Assembly: GCF_006838285.1 (NCBI RefSeq)
Contig: NZ_CP038228.1
Span: 4,092,001-4,156,000, forward strand
Length of the DNA: 64,000 bases
Reading direction: 5' to 3'
DNA from: Xanthomonas translucens pv. cerealis
GTDB taxonomy: Bacteria > Pseudomonadota > Gammaproteobacteria > Xanthomonadales > Xanthomonadaceae
The number at the start of each line of letters is the position of its first letter. The stretch's first letter is position 1. The notes beneath the pieces are model-generated. The model saw nothing but the letters and a program-made list of their open reading frames with translations. It made no database searches and was not told the DNA's origin. This document shows positions 1 to 8,475 of the stretch, in pieces. Both the position numbers and the translations under genes were made by a program.

Positions 1-1325
1 GTACCGGCGGCGACATAGGTCAGCTGGCGCAGCGCGCCGTCGCTGCCGAATGCGACGGTGTTGTCGCGATCGGCGACCGCGCCGGCGCCGATCGCCACGC
101 TGTTGGCGCCGGTCGCGGCGCTGTTGTAGCCCAGCGCCACGCTGCCGGCGCTTAGCGCGGTGGCGCCGCTGCCGAGCGCGGTTGCGCCGGCGGCGTTGGC
201 GCTGGCGATGGCGCCGAAGGCGCTGGCGTCCTCGCCATCGGCGAAGGCCTGCGCGCCGACTGCGGCGGCATTGTTGCTGGTGGCCACCGATTGGGCGCCC
301 AGCGCCAGGCTGTAGGTCGCGTCGGCGTGGCTGTCGAAGCCCAGCGCGGTGCCGTAGTCGGACAGTGCCCAGCTGCCGGCGCCGATGGTCACCGCGCCCA
401 GGCCCTTGGACTGGGTCGGGATGCCGGCGTTGCTGGCGCCGATCGCCACGCTTTGCTGGCCGGACGAGGAGGCGTTGTCGCCGATGGCGATGCCGCCGGC
501 ACCGGTGGCCATGGCGCTGTAGCCCATGGCCACCCCGAAGAAGCCGGAGGCCACGCTGTAGCCGCCGGTGGCGATCGCACCGACGCCGCTGGCGTTGGCG
601 GCATAGCCGAAGGCGCTTGCCTGCTCTGCCCCGGCAACGGCAGAGGCGCCGGCGGCGATGGCGTGGTCGGCGGTGACCGAGGAAATGGCGCCGATCGCCG
701 TGGCGCCGGCGCCGCTGGCGCTGGCGTTCCAGCCCAGCGCGCTGGCGTTGGCGGCAGTGGCGTTGGCGGCGGTGCCGACGGCCAACGCACCGAAGCCGGT
801 GCTCTGCGCGCCGGCCGCATCGCCGTAGGTGCTTCCGAAGAAGCTGCCGCCGATCGCGATCGCCGACGTGCCGCTGGCCACCGCACCGTCGCCCATCGCG
901 ATGGCGGCGGCGTCGGAGGCCACGCTGTGGTGGCCGATGGCGATGGCGAAGGCACCGGATGCGTCGGCGCGGGCGCCCATCGCCACGGCACGCAGACCCG
1001 CGGCGGCGGCGATGTCGCTGCCGTCGTTCAGGCCCTCGGCCATGAAGTAACCGGTGGTGTTCTGGCTGCCGGGCTGAACTGGCGTGGAGGGATCCGCGTC
1101 CGCGGCGGGCTGCGCATCGCCGCTGCTTGCCGCTGTCGTGGTCGTAGCCGTAGTCGCGGCTGGCTGGGCGGCAGGCGTGGCGGAAGCGGGCGCATCGGCC
1201 GCGCTGGCTGCCAACGGCGCCGCTGCCAGCAGCAACGCGACCGTCAGCAGGCTGTAAGGAGCATGCGACAGAGTGGAGGAAGGGCGGGCGTGGCGCGAGC
1301 GGGCGAGCATGTGCTTGACGGGCAT
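1..1325 (-). CDS. Trimeric autotransporter adhesin (YadA/Hia-like), N-terminal part, runs off the window
   Basis: Reading the minus strand from ATG 1325 gives an open frame of about 441 codons that continues past base 1. The first ~45 residues form a long, basic signal peptide with hydrophobic core SLLTVALLLAAAPLAASA and likely cleavage after ASA. A Thr/Ala/Pro-rich linker follows. From about residue 100 onward come degenerate ~14-residue Hep/Hag repeats, such as AIAMGDGAVASGTSAIAIGG, typical of YadA-like head domains. The family forms trimeric outer-membrane adhesins that export themselves through a C-terminal beta-barrel, which lies outside this window. The gene is transcribed divergently from the histidine kinase at 1451. 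The start is supported only weakly, by a GGA upstream. Arg-rich and Pro-rich open frames on both strands here are shadows of this repeat region. Confidence 0.88.
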   Translation of the reverse strand, partial: MPVKHMLARSRHARPSSTLSHAPYSLLTVALLLAAAPLAASAADAPASATPAAQPAATTATTTTAASSGDAQPAADADPSTPVQPGSQNTTGYFMAEGLNDGSDIAAAAGLRAVAMGARADASGAFAIAIGHHSVASDAAAIAMGDGAVASGTSAIAIGGSFFGSTYGDAAGAQSTGFGALAVGTAANATAANASALGWNASASGAGATAIGAISSVTADHAIAAGASAVAGAEQASAFGYAANASGVGAIATGGYSVASGFFGVAMGYSAMATGAGGIAIGDNASSSGQQSVAIGASNAGIPTQSKGLGAVTIGAGSWALSDYGTALGFDSHADATYSLALGAQSVATSNNAAAVGAQAFADGEDASAFGAIASANAAGATALGSGATALSAGSVALGYNSAATGANSVAIGAGAVADRDNTVAFGSDGALRQLTYVAAG

Positions 1326-1450
1326 GAGCGGTTCCGTGGAAGCGCTGGGACGATGGTCCCGGCAATGGGTTTAGCCCCGATTAAGGCGGCAAGCCCAGGC
1401 CGCCTTCAATGCCGATAAATTCACCTCAGTCTCACGTTAGACTCACCGAC

Positions 1451-2851
1451 ATGGGAGTCTGGGTGCGACGCATGCCACAAAATCTTCTGATCCGGCTGTG
1501 GCGTCGGCAGTGGACATGGCTGCGGCGCGTCCCCATCGCCGATCCGGTCGACCGCCGCAATGCGCCTGCGCTGCAGGTGCTGTTCCTGTTCCTCGGTTGC
1601 GAGATCCCGCTCAACAAGCTCTACCACCTGCTGACCGCTCCGCAGATCCAGATGACCGCCGGCCAGCTGGCGGTGGACGTGGGCACCGACGCGGCGATGT
1701 CCGTGGCCGCCTGGGCCGGGGTGTGGATGATCCGCCGCGGCCTGCTGCAACAGGCCGCCGCCGCGTTCATCGCCGTGGTGCTGTGTTCGGCGGTGGTGGC
1801 CAACCTGGCTTTCGGCTATCAGGTGCAGGCCTTCGATCCCTACCCGATGATGATGTTGACCTTGGCCGCCCTGGTGATCGGGCGGCGCGCGCTGTGGGTG
1901 GTGTACCTGTGCGTCACGCTGATCTTCTGGGTGGGCATGGAGAGCCCGTGGGGCCGCGATCCGCGCGGCACGCGCAGCCCGTTCCAGAACCTGCCGTCGC
2001 TGGCGCTGAGCTATCTGATGATCACCCTGGTGCTCGACCGCACCGTGGCCGCGTTGCGCGAGAGCCTGTGGCGCGCGCGGCGCAGCGCCGCGCGGCTGCG
2101 GGTGGAGATGCGCGAGCGCGCGCAGGCGCAACAGCGATTGCTGCATCTGCAGAAGATCGAACTGGTCGGGCAACTGGCCAGTGGCGTGTCGCACGACTTC
2201 AACAACGTCCTCAGTGCGATCCTCGGCTATGCCGAGCAGCGCCACTGCGTGCACGAACTGGATTTCGATCCGCCGCGCGATGCGCTGGCGCTGGCCGACG
2301 CACTGGACGGCGTGGCGCTGGCCGCGCAGCGCGGCGTGGCGATCAGCCGCAAGCTGTTGAGCTTCAGCCGACGCGAAGTGAACGTGCCCGAGCGCTTCGA
2401 TGCCGGCGAGGCGTTGCACGGCATCCAGCCGATGCTGCGGCAACTGTTCGGGCCGACCGTGCGCTTGCAGCTGGACGTGGCGCCGGAACCGCTGCCGCTG
2501 TTCCTGGACCGCAGCCGGCTCGACCTGACCCTGCTCAATTTCGCCGCTAATGCGCGCGATGCCATGCCCGGCGGCGGCAGTTTCTCGATCTGCCTGCGCC
2601 GCGACGGCGCCTGCGCCCGCATCGAGATCGCCGATACCGGGGTGGGCATGAGTGCGGACGTGCAGCGGCAGGCGTTCGAGCCGTTCTTCACCACCAAACC
2701 GGCTGGTCAAGGCACCGGCTTGGGGCTGGCGGTCGCCTTCGAAATGGCACAGGAGGCGCACGGCAGCCTGGAGGTGCGAAGCGTGCCGGGCGAGGGCAGC
2801 TGCTTCGTGCTGCGCCTGCCGCTGGCGGCGATCAGCGCTCCTGCGGCATGA
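1451..2851 (+). CDS. Membrane sensor histidine kinase
   Basis: This is a sensor kinase of about 466 residues. The N-terminal ~200 residues hold five or six hydrophobic segments with almost no periplasmic loop, which suggests a membrane-embedded sensor. A short coiled linker leads to an H-box with SHDFNN (phospho-acceptor His near residue 248). Then come an N-box (NFAANARDAMPGG), a G1 box (ADTGVGMS), an F-box (FEPFFTTK) and a G2 box (GQGTGLGLAVAF), so the HATPase core is complete. No receiver domain is attached. ATG 1451 is chosen; in-frame ATGs at 1409 and 1472 are alternatives. Its last 20 bases overlap the convergent response regulator gene, its likely partner. The signal is unknown. Confidence 0.85.
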   Translation: MGVWVRRMPQNLLIRLWRRQWTWLRRVPIADPVDRRNAPALQVLFLFLGCEIPLNKLYHLLTAPQIQMTAGQLAVDVGTDAAMSVAAWAGVWMIRRGLLQQAAAAFIAVVLCSAVVANLAFGYQVQAFDPYPMMMLTLAALVIGRRALWVVYLCVTLIFWVGMESPWGRDPRGTRSPFQNLPSLALSYLMITLVLDRTVAALRESLWRARRSAARLRVEMRERAQAQQRLLHLQKIELVGQLASGVSHDFNNVLSAILGYAEQRHCVHELDFDPPRDALALADALDGVALAAQRGVAISRKLLSFSRREVNVPERFDAGEALHGIQPMLRQLFGPTVRLQLDVAPEPLPLFLDRSRLDLTLLNFAANARDAMPGGGSFSICLRRDGACARIEIADTGVGMSADVQRQAFEPFFTTKPAGQGTGLGLAVAFEMAQEAHGSLEVRSVPGEGSCFVLRLPLAAISAPAA

Positions 2852-3578
2852 GCAGGTAACCCTGGCCACGCACCGCCTTCAGCGGCAGCGCGACGCCGGT
2901 GCGTTCCTGCACCTTGAGCCGCAGCCGGTGCAGCAGCGCATCCAGGCGATGCGGGTCGACTTCCAGGCCGAGGTTGCCGCCGAGCATGCCGATCAACGCA
3001 TCGCGGGTGACCAGCCGCCCGCGCGCGCTCCACAGGCTCTGCACCACCTTGCGTTCGGAGCCGGTCAACGGCACCGCCTGGCCATCGGGTGAGAACAGGC
3101 ACCAGCCATCGTCCTGCAACTGCCATTCCTCCACCGCGTTGGGCGAGGACAACGGACGCGACACGCGCCGGGCCACGCTGAACAGCGTGGCAGCCAGGAT
3201 TTCGATCTGTACCGGTTTGATCAGATAGGAGTCCGCGCCCTGGATCAGGCCGCGCACCAGATCCGGCTGCTCGCCGCGCCCGCTCAGGATGATGATGCCC
3301 AGCCCCGGGCGCTGCGCTTGCAGCTGCCGGGTCAGGGTGAAGCCGTCGCTGTCCGGCAGGCCGATATCGAGCACGATCAGGTCGAAGCGGTGGTCGTCCA
3401 GCGCCGCCCACAGCGCCTGCGCGGTGCGCAGCGGCGTGACTTCGAAACCGTGCCGCTGCAACCCTGGCACCAGGATCCGGTCGCGCAGCACGTCGTCGTC
3501 CTCCAGCAGCGCCACCCGCAGTGGGGCGGTGGCGGTGGCGGCGATCGGCTGGCCTATCGGATCGGAAAATCTGCTCAC
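2832..3578 (-). CDS. Response regulator, receiver plus winged-helix output domain (OmpR-type)
   Basis: The N-terminal receiver domain shows the acidic pocket LLEDDD, the phospho-acceptor Asp (about residue 71, in VLDIGLP), a Ser switch residue in IILSGRG, and the conserved Lys in YLIKPV. The C-terminal ~90 residues resemble a winged-helix DNA-binding domain, with LTGSERKVVQSLW and an ending of the form VRGQGYLL. GTG 3578 gives 248 residues, normal for the family; an in-frame ATG at 3695 would add 39 residues of unlikely sequence. The gene faces the histidine kinase tail-to-tail with a 20-bp overlap, so it is probably its cognate regulator despite the unusual convergent order. Confidence 0.83.
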   Translation of the reverse strand: MSRFSDPIGQPIAATATAPLRVALLEDDDVLRDRILVPGLQRHGFEVTPLRTAQALWAALDDHRFDLIVLDIGLPDSDGFTLTRQLQAQRPGLGIIILSGRGEQPDLVRGLIQGADSYLIKPVQIEILAATLFSVARRVSRPLSSPNAVEEWQLQDDGWCLFSPDGQAVPLTGSERKVVQSLWSARGRLVTRDALIGMLGGNLGLEVDPHRLDALLHRLRLKVQERTGVALPLKAVRGQGYLLMPQER

Positions 3579-3882
3579 GACGCGGAATCGGGATGGGCGG
3601 CATTCCTTGCGGAGGCATCGTGTGGCAGCGAGGCTGCGCGCAGCCGATGCATCCTGCCGATGCTCGACAGTAGCCAGTTTCTGCAGCGCTTTCAATGCGT
3701 GGCGCGCTGCGGCTGCACGCGTATTCGGCGCCGCGCGCCGTCTTCGCGCGGCAGATGCCGCACTGCGAAGCCAGCATGCTGGCGCTTGCGTTGCCGCGCG
3801 GCTGGCCCAAGATGGGAGCTATCGGGTCGCTGGCAGCGCAGGTCCACGCCGCACCAACGCAACCGCCCAAGGACACCGTACG
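3579..3882. other. Intergenic region without a convincing gene
   Basis: About 300 bases lie between the divergent response regulator and sirtuin genes. Part of it would be coding if the regulator started at ATG 3695. I see no hairpin terminator, REP element or clear promoter boxes. Open frames here lack coding character. Confidence 0.5.
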
Positions 3883-4752
3883 ATGCACCAGACATTGCCG
3901 GATCATGCCCTGCCCATGCCTGCACCGGCCGCCGCGGCCGCCGCGCTGGAAGCGTTCGTCGCGCGCCACCGGCGCCTGTTCGTGCTGACCGGTGCCGGCT
4001 GCAGCACCGATTCGGGCATCCCCGATTACCGCGACGCTGCCGGCGACTGGAAGCGCGCGCAGCCGGTCACCTACCAGGCGTTCATGGGCGAGCTGGCCAC
4101 GCGGCAGCGCTACTGGGCGCGCAGCCTGCTCGGCTGGCCGCGCTTCGGCCACGCCCGGCCCAACGCCACGCATGCGGCGCTGGCGCAGCTGGAAGCGCGC
4201 GGCCAGGTCGAACTGCTGCTGACCCAGAACGTGGACCGCCTGCACCAGGCCGCCGGCAGCGCAGCGGTGATCGACCTGCATGGGCGCCTGGACGTGGTGC
4301 GCTGCATGGAGTGCGAACGGCGCCTGCCGCGCGAGGACTTCCAGCACCAGCTGCTGCAGCGCAATCCGCACTGGGCGACGCTGCAGGCCGAGCAGGCGCC
4401 CGATGGCGACGCCGACCTGGAGGACGTGGACTTCGCCGCCTTCGCGGTGCCGGCCTGCACGCAATGCGGCGGCGTGCTGAAGCCGGACGTGGTGTTCTTC
4501 GGCGAGAACGTGCCGCGTGAGCGCGTGGCCGCCGCCTTCGCGCATCTACAGCAGGCCGATGCGATGCTGGTGCTGGGCTCGTCGCTGATGGTGTATTCCG
4601 GCTTCCGCTTCGTGCAGGCCGCGGCCAAGGCCGGCGTGCCGATCGCCGCAGTCAACCTGGGCCGCACCCGCGGCGACGACCTGCTGAGCCTGAAACTGGC
4701 GCAGCCCTGCGCGCAGGCGCTGGAGTTTCTGCTGCCGCGCGCGGCCGCCTAG
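3883..4752 (+). CDS. SIR2-family NAD-dependent protein deacylase (SIRT4-like class)
   Basis: This is a sirtuin of 289 residues, which removes acyl groups from lysines using NAD. Visible signatures are the NAD-binding GAGCSTDSGIPDYRD, the TQNVD motif, the catalytic HG (in IDLHGRLD), a zinc-binding Cys pair CMEC and a second pair CTQCGG, then KPDVVFFGE and the Rossmann motif LGSSLMVYSGF. The GIPDYR form and a ~40-residue insert between the two Cys pairs fit the SIRT4-like (class II) group better than E. coli CobB. ATG 3883 has AAGGA ten bases upstream. It stands alone in its orientation, with the flavin oxidoreductase about 130 bases downstream. Confidence 0.9.
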   Translation: MHQTLPDHALPMPAPAAAAAALEAFVARHRRLFVLTGAGCSTDSGIPDYRDAAGDWKRAQPVTYQAFMGELATRQRYWARSLLGWPRFGHARPNATHAALAQLEARGQVELLLTQNVDRLHQAAGSAAVIDLHGRLDVVRCMECERRLPREDFQHQLLQRNPHWATLQAEQAPDGDADLEDVDFAAFAVPACTQCGGVLKPDVVFFGENVPRERVAAAFAHLQQADAMLVLGSSLMVYSGFRFVQAAAKAGVPIAAVNLGRTRGDDLLSLKLAQPCAQALEFLLPRAAA

Positions 4753-4880
4753 CGGCTCCGGCGCGGCGCGTTCCGAATCGGCGCACGAACTGATCCATCG
4801 GCAGTGGTTGATCGGCAGCGCCGGCAGGAGTGCAATGGCAGCTTGCCCGCAGTGCAGCGGGCGCCCCACGGAACGCCACC

Positions 4881-5978
4881 TTGAGCCATCTCTTCTCGCC
4901 CCTCGCGCTGGGGCCGCTGTCGTTGTCCAATCGCATCGTCATCGCGCCGATGTGCCAGTACTCGGCCGAGCATGGACAGGCCAGCGACTGGCACACCATC
5001 CACCTTGGCCAGCTGGCGCAGTCCGGCGCCGGCCTGCTGATCCTGGAAGCCACCGCGGTGGAGCCGCGCGGGCGCATCAGCTACGCCGATCTGGGCCTGT
5101 GGGACGACGCCACCGAAGCGGCGCTGCGCGGCGTGCTGGCCTCGGTGCGGCGCTGGTCGCCGATGCCGCTGGGGATCCAGCTCGCGCATGCCGGGCGCAA
5201 GGCGTCCACGCACAAGCCGTGGGACGGCGGCGGCGCGATCGCACCCGGTCAGCCGAACGGCTGGCAAACCGTGGCGCCGTCGGCGCTGGCCTTCGCCGAC
5301 AACGGCACGCCGCCGCAGGCGCTGGACCTGGCCGGCATCGACGCCATCGTCGCCGCCTTCGTCGCCTCGGCGCAGCGCGCCGAACGGCTGGGCTTCGAAC
5401 TGATCGAATTGCATGCCGCGCACGGCTATCTGCTGCACCAGTTCCTATCGCCGCTGAGCAACCGGCGCGACGACGCCTACGGCGGCAGCCTGGAGAACCG
5501 CATGCGCCTGCTGCTGCGCGTGCGGGCGGCGGTGCGCGCGGCGGTATCGGCTTCGATCGCGGTGGGCGTGCGCATTTCCGCCACCGACTGGGTCGAAGGC
5601 GGCTGGGACGTGGCGCAGAGCGTCGCGCTGGCGCAGGCGCTGCAGGCGCAGGGCTGCGACTACCTGCACGTGTCCAGTGGCGGCCTCGACCGTCGCCAGC
5701 AGATTGCGCTGGCGGCCGGCTACCAGGTGCCGCAGGCCGAGGCGATCCATCGCGCAGTGCGCATGCCGGTGATCGCGGTCGGCCTGATCACCGAGCCGCA
5801 GCACGCCGAGGCGATCCTGGCCGAGGACCGGGCCGACGCGATCGCGCTGGCCCGCGGCATCCTCTACGACCCGCGCTGGCCGTGGCACGCTGCCGCCGCG
5901 CTGGGCGCCAGACTGACCCCGTCGCCGCAATACCTGCGCTGCGAGCCGCGTTCGGCGCGCGGCCTGTTCGACGCGTGA
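4881..5978 (+). CDS. Old yellow enzyme family NADH:flavin oxidoreductase (YqjM-like)
   Basis: This FMN-dependent ene-reductase of 365 residues has an (alpha/beta)8 barrel. The N-terminus SHLFSPLALGPLSLSNRI is typical. The YqjM-class cysteine and tyrosine sit in APMCQYS. QLAHAGRK precedes the substrate-binding pair in ELHAAHGYLLHQF, followed by SPLSNRR, YGGS and NR. The C-terminal phosphate-binding region contains VGLIT and ALARGILYDP. The start is taken as TTG 4881, because the conserved N-terminus begins exactly there and upstream sequence (ATG 4830) has no family resemblance. Substrates are probably alpha,beta-unsaturated carbonyls, as known for the family. A dehydrogenase gene follows after about 60 bases. 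Confidence 0.9.
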   Translation: MSHLFSPLALGPLSLSNRIVIAPMCQYSAEHGQASDWHTIHLGQLAQSGAGLLILEATAVEPRGRISYADLGLWDDATEAALRGVLASVRRWSPMPLGIQLAHAGRKASTHKPWDGGGAIAPGQPNGWQTVAPSALAFADNGTPPQALDLAGIDAIVAAFVASAQRAERLGFELIELHAAHGYLLHQFLSPLSNRRDDAYGGSLENRMRLLLRVRAAVRAAVSASIAVGVRISATDWVEGGWDVAQSVALAQALQAQGCDYLHVSSGGLDRRQQIALAAGYQVPQAEAIHRAVRMPVIAVGLITEPQHAEAILAEDRADAIALARGILYDPRWPWHAAAALGARLTPSPQYLRCEPRSARGLFDA

Positions 5979-6039
5979 TGCGCCCGCGCTGCGCCTTGCA
6001 GGACGCGGCATCCACCCAGAGTTGGGCAAGGAGCTTGCA

Positions 6040-6915
6040 ATGAGCATCGGATTTCTCGGTCTGGGCACGATGGGCCAGCCCATCGCGCACAACCTGCTGC
6101 GCGCTGGGCATGCGTTGACCGTGTGGAACCGCAGCGCGGCTGCGGCGCAGCCGCTGCTCGATGCCGGCGCGCAACTGGCCGCGCAGCCGGCGGACGCGGT
6201 GCGCGGCCCGGTGCTGTTCTCGATGCTGGCCGACGACGCGGCAGTGCGCGAGACCCTGCTCGAGCGCGGCGCGCTCGACACGCTGCCGGCCGGCAGCGTG
6301 CACGTCAACATGGCCACGATCTCGGTGGCGCTGGCGCGCGAGCTGAGTGCCCTGCATGCCGAATGCGGCGTGGCCTACCTGGCCATCCCGGTGCTGGGCC
6401 GCAGCGACGTGGCCGCGGCCGGCCAGCTCAACCTGCTCGCCGCCGGCGACGCCGCCGCGCTGGCGCGGGTGCAGCCGCTGCTCGATGTGATCGGACGCAA
6501 GACCTGGTATTTCGGCGCGGCGCCGGAGCAGGCCAACGCGGTCAAGCTGGCTGCCAACCTGTGCCTGGCCAGCGCCATCGGCACCATGGCCGAAGCCTCG
6601 GCGCTGGTGCGCGGGCACGGCGTGGACGCAGCCGATTTCCTGGGCATGCTCAGCAGTACCGTGTTCGCCGCACCGGCGTACCAGAACTACGGCGGCATGA
6701 TCGCCGAGCAGCGCTACAGCCCGGCCGGCTTCAAGACCACGCTGGGGCTCAAGGACGTGCGCCTGGCCTTGAACGCCGGCGAGAGCCGGCACGTGCCGAT
6801 GCCGCTGGCGGCGGTGCTGCGTGACCAGTTCATCGACGCGATCGCGCATGGCGACGGCGCGCTGGACTGGTCGGCGTTGGCCAAGGTCGCCGCACGCCGC
6901 GCCGGGCAGGCCTGA
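6040..6915 (+). CDS. NAD(P)-dependent beta-hydroxyacid dehydrogenase (3-hydroxyisobutyrate dehydrogenase/GLYR family)
   Basis: The protein has 291 residues. It opens with the Rossmann signature GFLGLGTMGQPIAHNLLRAGH, continues with WNRS (cofactor selectivity region), and has the catalytic-Lys helix VKLAANLC in the all-alpha C-terminal domain, followed by KDVRLAL. ATG 6040 is preceded by AAGGAG at ideal spacing, which decides against the in-frame ATG at 6022. The family oxidises short beta-hydroxyacids or reduces semialdehydes; the substrate here cannot be read. It lies about 60 bases after the flavin oxidoreductase and is probably co-transcribed. Confidence 0.88.
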   Translation: MSIGFLGLGTMGQPIAHNLLRAGHALTVWNRSAAAAQPLLDAGAQLAAQPADAVRGPVLFSMLADDAAVRETLLERGALDTLPAGSVHVNMATISVALARELSALHAECGVAYLAIPVLGRSDVAAAGQLNLLAAGDAAALARVQPLLDVIGRKTWYFGAAPEQANAVKLAANLCLASAIGTMAEASALVRGHGVDAADFLGMLSSTVFAAPAYQNYGGMIAEQRYSPAGFKTTLGLKDVRLALNAGESRHVPMPLAAVLRDQFIDAIAHGDGALDWSALAKVAARRAGQA

Positions 6916-6988
6916 ACGCGCGAGCCGGCGGCGCCGCGCGTTCAGGCGGCATGGTCGCGGCCGCGTGCCGGATGCGATCAGCGAGCGC

Positions 6989-7240
6989 ATGGTGGTGCGG
7001 CTGCTGCCGCTTGCGACAAAATACGGCTTCGACCAGGTTAGTCACGTGGTGCTGGGCCGCGAGCTGGGCGAGGTGGAGCAGGCCGAGAACGCGTTCCTGG
7101 TGCGCGGCGACCTGGACGACCGAGCGCATCTGCGCGCGCACATCGCCACTCACGAAGCGGTCGGCATGTCGGTGGAAGAGTCGCTTGCGCGGCTGGAGAA
7201 GGTCAACCGGCGCCTGGCGCTGCGCTTGCGCCCGGAGTGA
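6989..7240 (+). CDS. Small ORF resembling the C-terminal part of an XVIPCD domain (type IV secretion effector tail), probable fragment
   Basis: A frame of 83 codons from ATG 6989 (or 91 from GTG 6965) ends at TGA 7240. It reads KYGFDQVSHVVLG, then AENAFLVRGDLDDRAHLRAH, then AVGMSVEESLARLEKVNRRL. From memory of the family, this matches the C-terminal half of XVIPCD, the domain recognised by VirD4 in X-T4SS antibacterial effectors: a DHVVL-like strand, a (V/F)xVQGxLxDPAH core, and a helix with xxSxxxLxxxNxxL. No toxin domain or full-length XVIPCD precedes it; it directly follows an unrelated dehydrogenase gene. It may therefore be a remnant of a lost effector, or a free-standing XVIPCD-like protein. 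A REP cluster lies immediately downstream. Confidence 0.6.
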   Translation: MVVRLLPLATKYGFDQVSHVVLGRELGEVEQAENAFLVRGDLDDRAHLRAHIATHEAVGMSVEESLARLEKVNRRLALRLRPE

Positions 7241-7290
7241 GCGCGGCCTGGCGCGCGGGCGAGGCCGCCTGCCGCCAGCACGCGGATGCT

Positions 7291-7464
7291 GCAGCTTTAG
7301 CCGCGACGGCCGACCGAAGCGGTGTAGCTTCCTTTGCCGCAGAGCGTCGGGACTGAAGTCCCTCCCACCGTGCACCGGTTGGCTTGGCGCAAGTCCCGGT
7401 AGGAGCAACTTCAGCCGCGACAGGCACTACCGGTAAAGCCCGTCGCGGCTGAAGCCGCTCCTGC
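7291..7464. repeat. Cluster of REP-like (GTAG-type) palindromic elements
   Basis: Four imperfect copies of the Xanthomonadaceae REP type lie between the XVIPCD ORF and purU: about 7291-7307, 7346-7367 (the GACTTCAGTCCC variant), 7398-7421 (starts GTAGGAGCAACTTCAGCC) and 7441-7464 (inverted copy). Orientations alternate, so adjacent copies can form larger hairpins. The rest of 7241-7583 shows no gene. Confidence 0.8.
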
Positions 7465-7583
7465 ATTTGGCAAACACCTGGCAATACCCCAGCGGCATTC
7501 CACCCCCGATGCCCTGTCAACATCCGTAGCCGACCATTCCATCTCAAGTCCCAAGTCCCGAATTCTCCTCTATCATTGTCCGG

Positions 7584-8435
7584 ATGCGCCCCGACTACAT
7601 CCTGACCCTGTCCTGCCCGGACCGTACCGGCATCGTCTACCGCGTCAGCGGCCTGCTGTTCGAGCACGGTTGCAACATCCTCGACGCGCAGCAATTCGGC
7701 GACGAGGAGAGCGGCCGTTTCTTCCTGCGCGTGCACTTCGATGTGCCTGCCGACGGCAGCGTCGCCGCGGTGCAGGCGCAGCTGGCGCCGCTCGCCGCCG
7801 ACTACGCGATGGACTGGCAACTGCACGACGCGCGGCGCCGCGCGCGCCTGCTGGTGCTGGTCAGCAAGCAGGGCCATTGCCTCAACGATCTGCTGTTCCG
7901 CGCGCACAGCCGGCAACTGCGCGTGGACATCGCCGCGGTGGCGTCCAACCACGACGATTTCGCCGGCTTGGCGCGCTCCTACGCGGTGCCGTTCCACCAC
8001 CTGCCGGTCGGCGCCGACAACCGCGCCGAGCAGGAAGCGCAGCTGCTGGCGCTGGTGGAACGCGAACGCATCGACCTGGTGGTGCTGGCGCGCTACATGC
8101 AGATCCTGTCGCCGACGCTGTGCGCCGCGCTGGCCGGGCGCGCGATCAACATCCACCACAGCTTCCTGCCCAGCTTCAAGGGCGCGCAGCCGTATCACCA
8201 GGCGCACGCGCGTGGGGTCAAGATCATCGGCGCCACCGCGCATTACGTCACCAGCGACCTTGACGAAGGCCCGATCATCGAACAGGACGTGGCCCGCGTG
8301 GACCACGCGATGACCCCGCGCGAGCTGGTGCGCCTGGGCAGCGACACCGAATCGCTGGTGCTGGCGCGCGCGGTGCGCCGCCACGTCGAGCATCGCATCC
8401 TGCTCAACGGCCATCGGACGGTCGTTTTTCGGTGA
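7584..8435 (+). CDS. purU: Formyltetrahydrofolate deformylase
   Basis: PurU hydrolyses 10-formyl-tetrahydrofolate to formate and tetrahydrofolate, feeding formate to PurT and balancing one-carbon pools. The 283-residue protein has an N-terminal ACT domain (residues ~1-75, beginning YILTLSCPDRTGIVYRVSG). Its C-terminal formyltransferase fold has VASNHDD, LARYMQILS, INIHHSFLPSFKGA and GATAHYVT..LDEGPII. These include the catalytic Asn/His/Asp set expected from the family (NIHHSFLP and the late Asp in DEGPII). Length is normal. ATG 7584 starts directly at the conserved ACT strand. A hairpin follows the stop codon. Confidence 0.95.
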   Translation: MRPDYILTLSCPDRTGIVYRVSGLLFEHGCNILDAQQFGDEESGRFFLRVHFDVPADGSVAAVQAQLAPLAADYAMDWQLHDARRRARLLVLVSKQGHCLNDLLFRAHSRQLRVDIAAVASNHDDFAGLARSYAVPFHHLPVGADNRAEQEAQLLALVERERIDLVVLARYMQILSPTLCAALAGRAINIHHSFLPSFKGAQPYHQAHARGVKIIGATAHYVTSDLDEGPIIEQDVARVDHAMTPRELVRLGSDTESLVLARAVRRHVEHRILLNGHRTVVFR

Positions 8436-8437
8436 GG

Positions 8438-8471
8438 CCGGGATGACCCGCCGAATGGCCGGTCATCCCGG
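8438..8471. terminator. Hairpin between convergent purU and hydrolase genes
   Basis: CCGGGATGACC (8438-8448) pairs perfectly with GGTCATCCCGG (8461-8471) across a 12-base loop, only a few bases from both stop codons. No T-run follows on either strand, so if it terminates transcription it is not a classical intrinsic terminator; it may serve as a 3' end stabiliser. Confidence 0.55.
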
Positions 8472-8475
8472 TCGC

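Noticed and set aside
50..1418. Arg-rich, Gly-rich and Pro-rich open frames on both strands
   Set aside because: They are out-of-frame readings of the adhesin repeats; only the minus frame from 1325 gives Hep/Hag repeats and a signal peptide.
2707..4545. A 612-codon minus-strand open frame
   Set aside because: It runs antisense or out of frame through the kinase end, the regulator and the sirtuin, all with clear domains; its protein has no recognisable pattern.
7291..7464. Possible CRISPR array
   Set aside because: The copies alternate in orientation, differ in sequence and spacing, and are REP palindromes; no cas gene is near.
7465..7583. Riboswitch ahead of purU
   Set aside because: No conserved block of a tetrahydrofolate, purine or glycine riboswitch is visible.
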